Of a DNA stretch of 64,000 bases, positions 1-6,624 are shown piece after piece. Position numbers and translations under genes: made by a program. The DNA is from Curtobacterium sp. MCBA15_009 (GTDB taxonomy: Bacteria; Actinomycetota; Actinomycetes; Actinomycetales; Microbacteriaceae). Location of the stretch: NCBI RefSeq assembly GCF_001864895.1, contig NZ_MJGO01000037.1, forward strand, positions 232,759 through 296,758. Reading direction: 5' to 3'. Every line of letters starts with the position of its first letter. The first letter of the stretch is position 1. The notes beneath the pieces are model-generated. The model had not been told where the DNA came from. It searched no databases and was given only the letters and a program-made list of their open reading frames with translations.

Positions 1-1
1 G

Positions 2-1168
2 CTGGCCCTGCTCACCGCGGGCTCGTACGCCGAACTCGTGACGAAGTACCCGAAGGCCGGCGGCGCCGCCGTCTTCGCCGAGCGGGCCTACAAGACGCCC
101 ATCGTCTCGTTCCTGGTCGGCTTCAGCATGCTCGCCGCCGGCGTCACGAGTGCCGCCGGCCTGTCGCTCGCCTTCGCCGGCGACTACCTCGGCACCTTCG
201 TCGACCTGCCGCCGGTGCCGACCGCGATCGTCTTCCTCGCCCTGATCGCCTGCCTGAACGCCCGCGGCATCTCCGACTCGCTGAAGAGCAACGTCGTCAT
301 GACGATCATCGAGGTCTCCGGCCTCGTCATCGTGATCGTCGTCGTGGCCGTGATGCTCGGCGGCGGCGGCGGCGACGTCTCGCGGATCGGCGCGTTCCCG
401 GCCGAGGCGAACCCGGCACTGGCGACGCTGAGTGCCGCGATCGTCGCCTACTACTCGTTCGTCGGCTTCGAGACCTCCGCGAACATCGCGGAGGAGGTCC
501 GCGAACCCCGTCGGGTCTACCCGAAGGCCCTGTTCGGTGCCCTCGCCACGGCCGGCGTCGTCTACGTGCTCGTCGCCCTCGCCAGCGCGATCGCCCTGCC
601 GGCCTCGGAGCTGACCGAGTCGAGCGGTCCGCTGCTCGCGGTCGTCTCGGCCACCGGCGTGCCGATCCCGGACTGGGTGTTCAGCCTCATCGCCCTGGTC
701 GCCGTCGCGAACGGCGCCCTGCTGACGATGATCATGGCGAGCCGCGTGACGTACGGCATGGCCGAGCAGCGTCTGCTGCCCGCGCTGCTCGCGAAGGTCC
801 TGCCGAACCGGAAGACCCCGTGGACGGCCATCGTCGCCACGACCGTCGTCGCGATGCTCCTCACCCTGGTCGGGGACGTCGGCGTCCTGGCCGAGACCGT
901 CGTGCTCCTGCTGCTCTTCGTGTTCATCAGCACGAACGTCGCCGTCCTGGTGCTCCGCCGCGACCGCGTCGAGCACGACCACTTCAAGGTCTGGACCGTC
1001 GTGCCCGTGCTCGGCGTGCTGTCGTGCATCCTGCTGCTCACGCAGCAGAGCGGTCAGGTCTGGCTGTACGCGGCGATCCTGCTGGCCGTCGGTGTGGTGC
1101 TGTACTTCGTCGCCCGGTTCACCGGACGCCGTTCCGGACGCGACCACGAGGCGGGCGTGATCCGCTGA
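2..1168 (+). CDS. APC-family amino acid permease (5' truncated by window edge)
   Basis: The reading frame is open from base 2, so the gene begins before the window; 388 residues are visible. It shows about ten hydrophobic segments and the APC superfamily signature around residues 155-185 (YSFVGFETSANIAEEV, then EPRR, then YPKA). The family exchanges or imports amino acids or polyamines across the cytoplasmic membrane; the substrate cannot be read from the sequence. A short basic tail (RFTGRRSGRDHE) follows the last membrane segment. It converges on the hydrolase gene with a 45-bp gap. Confidence 0.85.
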   Translation: MALLTAGSYAELVTKYPKAGGAAVFAERAYKTPIVSFLVGFSMLAAGVTSAAGLSLAFAGDYLGTFVDLPPVPTAIVFLALIACLNARGISDSLKSNVVMTIIEVSGLVIVIVVVAVMLGGGGGDVSRIGAFPAEANPALATLSAAIVAYYSFVGFETSANIAEEVREPRRVYPKALFGALATAGVVYVLVALASAIALPASELTESSGPLLAVVSATGVPIPDWVFSLIALVAVANGALLTMIMASRVTYGMAEQRLLPALLAKVLPNRKTPWTAIVATTVVAMLLTLVGDVGVLAETVVLLLLFVFISTNVAVLVLRRDRVEHDHFKVWTVVPVLGVLSCILLLTQQSGQVWLYAAILLAVGVVLYFVARFTGRRSGRDHEAGVIR

Positions 1169-1213
1169 CCGGCACGCACCACGGGCCTCCAGGCAGACCG
1201 TCCGCGTGCGTGG

Positions 1214-1936
1214 TCAGCGCAGGTCGCGCACCCAGGCCCCGATCGCGTCCGCGATCTGCTGGCGGGCACCAGCACGGCTGATGGTCGCCGTCCCGTCGCC
1301 CGGCTGGTCGCCGTAGGCACCGAAGTCGGCGTGGTTCGCCCCCTGGACCTCGGTCATGGTGGCGGTCGACGGCAGCAGGTGCCGCGCGGCGTCCACCTTC
1401 GCGGGGGTCGACAGTCCGTCACGCGAACCGGAGACGCTCAGCACGTCGATGTACGAGCGGCTGACGTCGTTCGCGCAGTAGCTGCCGAGCAGCAGCAGGC
1501 CGTCGGCGTCCTGCGCGAGCTGGCACGCACGGACCCCGCCGAGGGAGTGCCCGCCGACCGCCCAGCGGGCGACCGAGGGGGCGTGCGCCTCGAACGTGGC
1601 GAGCGGACGCGTGTCGAAGAACGCCAGGTTGAGCGTCGGCTTCGTGATGACCACCGTCGTGCCGTTCGCGACCACCTGCCGGAAGGTCGCCAGGTACGCG
1701 TACGGGTCGACCTTGGCCCCGGGGATGAACACGATCCCGACCCCGTCGGCCTGGCCGGTCGGGGTCATCACCACCGAGTCACCGGCGTCCCGGACGGCGA
1801 CCCGGTCGTCGCGCCAGACCTGCAGGGCGGCGCTGCGGGTGCCCTCCATGACGGTGTGCGCCCAGACGAGGAACACCACCGCGAGCAGCACGACGACGGT
1901 GACGACCCAGGCGGTCCAGCGGAGTGCTCGGCTCAC
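1214..1936 (-). CDS. Membrane-anchored alpha/beta hydrolase
   Basis: 240 residues from a GTG start whose GTGA overlaps the stop of the upstream fusion gene, so the two are probably translationally coupled. Residues 7-26 form one hydrophobic anchor. The nucleophile elbow is GGHSLGG with Ser131, and His202 in GANHADFG is the likely catalytic base partner; Asp173 is a candidate acid. The exposed catalytic domain probably sits outside the membrane. The family contains esterases and lipases of unknown substrate. A longer upstream reading frame exists but runs through the neighbour's coding sequence, so it was not used. Confidence 0.8.
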   Translation of the reverse strand: MSRALRWTAWVVTVVVLLAVVFLVWAHTVMEGTRSAALQVWRDDRVAVRDAGDSVVMTPTGQADGVGIVFIPGAKVDPYAYLATFRQVVANGTTVVITKPTLNLAFFDTRPLATFEAHAPSVARWAVGGHSLGGVRACQLAQDADGLLLLGSYCANDVSRSYIDVLSVSGSRDGLSTPAKVDAARHLLPSTATMTEVQGANHADFGAYGDQPGDGTATISRAGARQQIADAIGAWVRDLR

Positions 1937-3036
1937 GGCGTCCCTGCTTCCCGGGGGCGCCGTGCGGTCACGGTCAGCCACCGCTCGTCGGCCCCTGGTC
2001 GCGTCGTCTCGCGGACGTCGACGTCGACCCACCCGGAGCGGGCGACGAGCGCGGCGAGGGGCTCTGGTGTCCAGTAGGTGAAGTGCCGGGCGTGGTCCAG
2101 CTTCCGGGTGCTCCACGCATCGCCGTCGCCGTGCTTCAGGGTCGCGGCCAGCACGCCGCCCGGCCGTACGGCGTCACGGAGCCGGACGAGGACGGCCCCG
2201 AGCTCCGTCCGTGCGACGTGCAGCAACACCGCGTTCGCGAACACGGCGTCGTACGGGCCGCCGAACGCGTCCGAGCGCACGTCGAGCAGGCGCGCGTCAC
2301 GGCCCCCGGACCGCAGCGCCTCGACGAACGACCGGGCGCCGTCCGTCCGGTCGACCACGAGCCCGGCGGCCTCGAGCGCGAGGGCGTCCCGCCCCGGGCC
2401 GGACCCGAGTTCGAGCACCCGCGCCCCGACGGGGACGAGCGCGAGCAGGTCGTCGACGAGTCCTGCCCGGTGGTCGTCGGTGCGCTCGGCATAGCGGTCG
2501 GCCGCGCGTTCGTAGGCGTCCAGCGTGCGCTCGGCGGTGAGGTCACGGCGCATCACGAGCTCGCGCCGGCCGTCGGGCAGGGCGTCTCCGGGCTCGTCGG
2601 CCACGGGCTCGTCGACCACGGTGAAGCCGCAGCGCTCGTACGTGCGGCGGGCCGTGGTGTTGTCCGGGACGACCGACAGCTCGAGGTGGTGGGCTCCGGC
2701 GCTCGCGGCCCAGGTGGCGACGGCACGGACGAGCGCGGTGGCGACTCCCCGGCCCCGGGCGACGGGGTCGACCCACATCGAGATGAGTCCTGCGGTGCCG
2801 GGGTCCTCGCCCGGCACACCGCTCGCCATGCCCACGACGGAGCCGTCCTCGGTCTGGGCGAGCAGGTCGAGCGCTCCCGGGATCGAGAGCCGGGCTCGCC
2901 ACCGGTGTACGGGAGCGTCTGCCCACTCGGCGAGCGTCGAACCGAAGGCCCCCGGGGAGTCGGCGAGCGCCGCGAGTCGGACCGGACGCCAGGTCTCCCA
3001 GTCGTCCGCCGTCACCCGGCGCAGCGTGATCGTCAC
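1933..3036 (-). CDS. GNAT acetyltransferase fused to SAM-dependent methyltransferase
   Basis: 367 residues combining two enzymes. Residues 3-165 are a GNAT N-acetyltransferase with the acetyl-CoA loop VARGRGVATAL (92-102). After a short linker, residues 170-367 are a class I methyltransferase with motif I VLELGSGPG (207-215) and the usual downstream YDAVFANAVLLH motif. The substrates are unknown. The GTG start at 3036 was chosen because a TACCGT hexamer ends 6 nt upstream (leaderless pattern); the longer ORF would read through the palindrome at 3081-3131. It is coupled to the following hydrolase by a GTGA overlap. Confidence 0.8.
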   Translation of the reverse strand: MTITLRRVTADDWETWRPVRLAALADSPGAFGSTLAEWADAPVHRWRARLSIPGALDLLAQTEDGSVVGMASGVPGEDPGTAGLISMWVDPVARGRGVATALVRAVATWAASAGAHHLELSVVPDNTTARRTYERCGFTVVDEPVADEPGDALPDGRRELVMRRDLTAERTLDAYERAADRYAERTDDHRAGLVDDLLALVPVGARVLELGSGPGRDALALEAAGLVVDRTDGARSFVEALRSGGRDARLLDVRSDAFGGPYDAVFANAVLLHVARTELGAVLVRLRDAVRPGGVLAATLKHGDGDAWSTRKLDHARHFTYWTPEPLAALVARSGWVDVDVRETTRPGADERWLTVTARRPREAGTP

Positions 3037-3080
3037 GCCACGACGGTACCGCCCGGTGGGCGGTGCGGGACGGGCCGCGA

Positions 3081-3131
3081 GTGAGCAGAAGACGTCGGGT
3101 GTGGTGTTCACACTCGACGTCTTCTGCTCAC
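3081..3131. repeat. Interspersed palindrome, family A, copy 1
   Basis: A perfect inverted repeat with 17-bp arms GTGAGCAGAAGACGTCG (3081-3097) and its complement (3115-3131), separated by 17 bp. It lies in the gap between the fusion gene and the hxlA end. A second copy with the same arms and different loop is at 60143-60193. It may act as a bidirectional terminator or be a REP-like element; there is no T-run on either side. Confidence 0.85.
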
Positions 3132-3183
3132 TCGATGTCGCCCGCGGTCGCGCGGCGAGCGACGACCGCGCGACCGGGACGCG

Positions 3184-3810
3184 CTACTCGGTGATCGCCG
3201 CGCGGATCTCGGCGGCGGCGGCACCGACGTCCGAGGCGCTGTAGATCGCGCTGCCGGCGACGGCGATGCGGGCGCCGGCCTGCTGCACCGAGGCGACCGA
3301 GGACGCGTTCACGCCGCCCGCGATCGAGAACGGGACGCCCGAGTCCTTGCCGGCGTCGAGCAGGGTCGAGAACGTGAAGCCCTCTTCCGCCTGCTCGTCG
3401 AGCCCGGCGTGGACCTCGACGAACTCGGCGCCGAGCGCGACGACCTCGCGGGCACGGGCGGCCTTGTCGGCGACGCCGATCAGGTCGACGACGATGCCCT
3501 TGCCGTGCTGCTTCGCGGCCTTGACGGCACCGACGATCGTCGAGTCGCCGGCGACACCGAGGACGGTGACCAGGTCGGCACCGGCCGAGAAGGCGATGTC
3601 GGCCTCGAGCTCACCGGCGTCCATGGTCTTGAGGTCGGCGAACACGATCTTGTCGGGGTGCGCCTCCTTGATCGCGGTGACGGCGGACAGGCCGGCGCTC
3701 TTGATCAGGGGCGTGCCGAGCTCGAGGACGTCGACGTGCGGCGCGGCCGCGGCGGCGAGCTCGAGGGCGGCTTCGGTGGTCAGGGTGTCCATGGCGAACT
3801 GGAGCTGCAT
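3184..3810 (-). CDS. hxlA: 3-hexulose-6-phosphate synthase
   Basis: 208 residues, normal length for the orotidine-decarboxylase-like synthase of the ribulose monophosphate pathway. It condenses formaldehyde with ribulose 5-phosphate to 3-hexulose 6-phosphate. The signature FADLKTMD (Asp59, Lys61, Asp64) holds the catalytic and metal-binding residues, and the phosphate-binding loop IAGGVNASS is near residue 160. The start at 3810 follows an AAAGG site directly after the hxlB stop 11 nt upstream. With hxlB it forms a two-gene formaldehyde-fixing and detoxifying operon; nothing nearby suggests methanol oxidation. Confidence 0.93.
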   Translation of the reverse strand: MQLQFAMDTLTTEAALELAAAAAPHVDVLELGTPLIKSAGLSAVTAIKEAHPDKIVFADLKTMDAGELEADIAFSAGADLVTVLGVAGDSTIVGAVKAAKQHGKGIVVDLIGVADKAARAREVVALGAEFVEVHAGLDEQAEEGFTFSTLLDAGKDSGVPFSIAGGVNASSVASVQQAGARIAVAGSAIYSASDVGAAAAEIRAAITE

Positions 3811-3821
3811 GGGGATGCCTT

Positions 3822-4385
3822 TCATTCGAGGTTGGCGTGACGGGGCCAGAGGTCGTCGGCGGACTGCCCGCCTCGGGCCCACAGGGCGTGGAACACGGCG
3901 TCGCCCACCAGGGCGACCGCCTGTTCGAAGAGGCTGCCGGCGTACTGGGCCGAGGCCGTGCCGGAGCGGTCGGTCTTCGTCGCGGCGGGCAGCACGATCG
4001 TGACGTCCGCCAGCTCGGCGAGCGGGGAGTCGTCGGTGGTCGAGAGCGCCACGACGGACGCCCCGACCTCGTGCGCGGTGCGCGCCGCCTGCACGATCCC
4101 GGTGGTCGCGCCGGAGCCGCTCGCGACGAGGAGCAGGTCACCCGGTCGGATGGCCGGGGTGGTGACCTCGCCGACGACGTGCGCGTCGAGCCCGAGGTGC
4201 ATGAGGCGCATCGCGGTCATCCGGAGGGCGAGGCCGGAGCGGCCGGCGCCGTGCACGAACACCCGGTCGGCGCCCTCGATGAGGTCGAGGGCGCGCTGCG
4301 CCGGGGCGTCGTCGAGGCGGGCCGCCAGGTCGCCGACCTCGCGGACGACGAGGTCGAGCGCTGCGGAGACGGTGGTTGCTGCCAT
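3822..4385 (-). CDS. hxlB: 6-phospho-3-hexuloisomerase
   Basis: 187 residues, a single SIS-domain protein of the expected size. It isomerises 3-hexulose 6-phosphate to fructose 6-phosphate. Sugar-phosphate-binding loops are GAGRSG (46-51) and ASGSGAT (88-94), with the conserved Glu73 between them. The start at 4385 is preceded by GGGAGGA at good spacing, so this operon has a normal leader. It is first in the operon, ahead of hxlA, and divergent from a GHKL-LuxR regulator gene that is the best candidate for its control. Confidence 0.93.
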   Translation of the reverse strand: MAATTVSAALDLVVREVGDLAARLDDAPAQRALDLIEGADRVFVHGAGRSGLALRMTAMRLMHLGLDAHVVGEVTTPAIRPGDLLLVASGSGATTGIVQAARTAHEVGASVVALSTTDDSPLAELADVTIVLPAATKTDRSGTASAQYAGSLFEQAVALVGDAVFHALWARGGQSADDLWPRHANLE

Positions 4386-4494
4386 GTGTCGATCCTCCCG
4401 TCGACGGGTGTCCGGCACTGCTACCCGCCCCGGCGGGGCCCCCACCCCATCGGGTGGGCCTGCCCGCTCGGGTGGGACGGGTAGGTTCGGCAGC
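4386..4494. promoter_or_regulatory. Divergent control region with repeated TCGGGTGGG boxes
   Basis: This 109-bp gap separates hxlB and the GHKL-LuxR gene. Two direct copies of TCGGGTGGG lie at 4450-4458 and 4468-4476, 18 bp apart, followed by a TAGGTT hexamer (4482-4487) 7 nt before the regulator ATG. A CCCCGGCGGGGC-type dyad lies just left, around 4429-4440. The boxes overlap the position expected for the regulator's -35 region, which would suit autoregulation; this is inference. Confidence 0.5.
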
Positions 4495-5340
4495 ATGGAC
4501 GCTCCGGTCGACACCCAGGAGGCCCGGGGCGGCTCCGCCATCCGGCTCGCCGCCGCCGAGCACGCGCGGACCGTCGCCGAGCAGGCGGACCGGCACGCCC
4601 TCACCCTGGAGTCGGTCCTCGCGGTGCTCCGCTCGGCACGGGTGACCGACGCCGCCGCCCGGGCCGAGGCCGTCGAGATCGCGTCGGCGGCCCTCGTCGA
4701 CCTGCGGACGGTGACCGACCAGCAGCGGAGCACCCTGCTCGAACCCGTCACCGGAGCGTTCTCGCGGTTGCGCGCCGACCTGCGGCCGCTCGTCCGCTTC
4801 GGCGACCTCGACGTGCAGTTCGTCGAACCACCGACGACCGGCCGTGCGCTGCCCGGCGACGTCGCGCACGCGGCCCGGGCGATCGTCCGGACCGCGGTGC
4901 TCGCCCTGGTCGACGACGGTGCCGCGAAACGGGTGCGCATCCAGTGGGACTGCGACGGCCGGAACCTGCTCATGCAGCTCCGCGACGACGGCTCCGGCAC
5001 GCTCGACGTCCACGACGACGCCGTGCGCCCGATCGCCGAACGGGTCGTCACCCTCGACGGGACGGTGCACGTCGCGAGCACGCCCGGCTGGGGATCCGTG
5101 CTCGACATCACGCTGCCGCTCGACCCCCGTCCGACCGAGGTGGACGCGGTCGACGACGACGACCTCACCCCGCGCGAGCGCGACGTGCTCCGGCTCGTGG
5201 CGACGGGCGTGGGCAACCGGGAGATCGCCGACGGTCTCGGCATCAGCGTCAACACCGTCAAGTACCACGTGGCGAACCTGCTCCGGAAGCACGGCGCCCG
5301 GACCCGGGCCGAGCTCGCCGCGTTCAGCTCCCGCGCGTGA
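4495..5340 (+). CDS. Hybrid GHKL ATPase-like / LuxR-type transcriptional regulator
   Basis: 281 residues. Residues 120-210 resemble the ATP-binding domain of histidine kinases: the G1 box RDDGSG (163-168) and the G2-like STPGWGSVLDITLPL (195-209) are present, but the N-box (128-140) lacks the usual Asn and no phospho-acceptor His domain is evident. Residues 221-281 form a LuxR helix-turn-helix (LTPRERDVLRLVATG). It is therefore a one-chain regulator with no receiver domain. It probably starts leaderless (TAGGTT 7 nt upstream). Divergence from hxlBA suggests, but does not prove, that it responds to formaldehyde or related stress. Confidence 0.75.
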   Translation: MDAPVDTQEARGGSAIRLAAAEHARTVAEQADRHALTLESVLAVLRSARVTDAAARAEAVEIASAALVDLRTVTDQQRSTLLEPVTGAFSRLRADLRPLVRFGDLDVQFVEPPTTGRALPGDVAHAARAIVRTAVLALVDDGAAKRVRIQWDCDGRNLLMQLRDDGSGTLDVHDDAVRPIAERVVTLDGTVHVASTPGWGSVLDITLPLDPRPTEVDAVDDDDLTPRERDVLRLVATGVGNREIADGLGISVNTVKYHVANLLRKHGARTRAELAAFSSRA

Positions 5341-5818
5341 CGCGGTTCGACCGCGACGACGGGTACCGGCGGTCGAGTGACGGCTCGACGACCGTCGCCA
5401 TGAGGAACTGCGAGAGCAACCGCCCACCCGCCCAGTAGACCGGGATCACGAAGATCGCCGCGCCGGCCCAGACGTCCGAACCGATGAGCGCCAGGGTGCC
5501 GAGCGTCACGACGATGCCGAGCCCGGAGTACAGGTACCGCCACCCGCGGGAGACCGCGTCACGCTGGGTCTGCTGCCGCTCCGCCCGCTCGTCGAGGCCG
5601 CGGACGCCCGGTTCGAGTGCCGCCGGTTCCGCGGTGACGAACAGGTCGCGCACGGGGACCTCGAGGGCCGAGGCCACCGCGGACAGCGACTCGAGGCTCG
5701 CGTCGTTGCCGCTCTCCATCCGTTGCACCGTCCGCACGGCGATGCCGCTCGTCTCGGCCAGTCGTTCCTGGGTCCAGCCCCGCAGTCGTCGGAGTTCCCC
5801 GATCCGCATCTCGTTCAT
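5324..5818 (-). CDS. XRE-family helix-turn-helix membrane protein
   Basis: 164 residues. Residues 5-60 are a Cro/CI-type helix-turn-helix (LRRLRGWTQERLAETSGIAV, then RTVQRMESG), followed by a basic linker and two hydrophobic segments near 95-117 and 118-138. The design matches small DNA-binding proteins with a membrane tail, probably sensing the envelope. Its 3' end overlaps the convergent GHKL-LuxR gene by 17 bp. TAGTGT ends 7 nt before the ATG, so it is probably leaderless. The 122 bp between this start and the kdpE stop hold no clear terminator. Confidence 0.78.
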   Translation of the reverse strand: MNEMRIGELRRLRGWTQERLAETSGIAVRTVQRMESGNDASLESLSAVASALEVPVRDLFVTAEPAALEPGVRGLDERAERQQTQRDAVSRGWRYLYSGLGIVVTLGTLALIGSDVWAGAAIFVIPVYWAGGRLLSQFLMATVVEPSLDRRYPSSRSNRVTRGS

Positions 5819-5940
5819 GGCCTGAACACTAGGGAACCGCGGAACGGCGCACCACGACAGCGACCCGACACCGACACGACAGTCCCCCGCCGGTCACCCG
5901 ACAGCAGCCCGACAGCGCGACGGCACCGGCGCGACGGACG

Positions 5941-6624
5941 CTAAGCGCCGGGGGCGAAGCGGTACCCCATGCCGGACTCGGTCACCAGGTAGCGGGGGTG
6001 CGCGGGGTCGGGCTCGAGCTTCCGGCGCAGCTGCGCCATGTACAGCCGGAGGTACCCGGAGTCGTTGCCGTGCGTCGGGCCCCAGACCTCGGTCAGGAGC
6101 ATCTCGCGGGTCATCAGCCGGTCCGGGTTCGTCACGAGGACCTCGAGCAGACGCCACTCGGTCGGGGTCAGCCGGATCGCCGGACCCTCGGCCGGGGTGA
6201 CCTGCTTCGCGACGAGGTCCACGAGCAGCGGACCGATCGCGATCGTCGGGGTCTCCTCGGACGCCACCACCCGGCGCCGACCGAGCGCGCGCAGCCGGGC
6301 GAGCAGCTCGTCCATCTGGAACGGCTTCGTCACGTAGTCGTCGGCGCCGGCGTCGAGTGCGTCGACCTTGTCGGACGAGTCGGTGCGCCCGGAGAGCACG
6401 AGGACCGGCACCTGCGACCAGGCCCGCACGCCCTCGAGCACCCCGATGCCGTCGAGCCGGGGCATGCCGAGGTCGAGCAGCACGAGGTCGGGACGCTCGG
6501 TGATGACGGCGTCGATCGCCTCGCGACCGTCCCTGGCGGTGACGACGTCGTACCCGCGCGCGGCGAGCGTCACGGCGAGCGCCCGCACGAGCTGGGCGTC
6601 GTCGTCCGCGATGAGGACCTTCAT
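5941..6624 (-). CDS. kdpE: KdpE response regulator
   Basis: 227 residues, OmpR/PhoB type: a receiver domain with phospho-acceptor Asp51 in LVLLDLGMP and the conserved Lys in VTKPFQ, then a winged-helix DNA-binding domain (about 125-225). It activates kdp transcription when phosphorylated by KdpD under potassium limitation or high osmolarity. Its ATG overlaps the kdpD stop as ATGA. It is the last gene of the kdp operon. Confidence 0.95.
   Translation of the reverse strand: MKVLIADDDAQLVRALAVTLAARGYDVVTARDGREAIDAVITERPDLVLLDLGMPRLDGIGVLEGVRAWSQVPVLVLSGRTDSSDKVDALDAGADDYVTKPFQMDELLARLRALGRRRVVASEETPTIAIGPLLVDLVAKQVTPAEGPAIRLTPTEWRLLEVLVTNPDRLMTREMLLTEVWGPTHGNDSGYLRLYMAQLRRKLEPDPAHPRYLVTESGMGYRFAPGA

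Noticed and set aside
1180..1196. CCACGGGCCTCC as another family B palindrome
   Set aside because: Only a 12-bp partial match with no paired arm; chance or a remnant.
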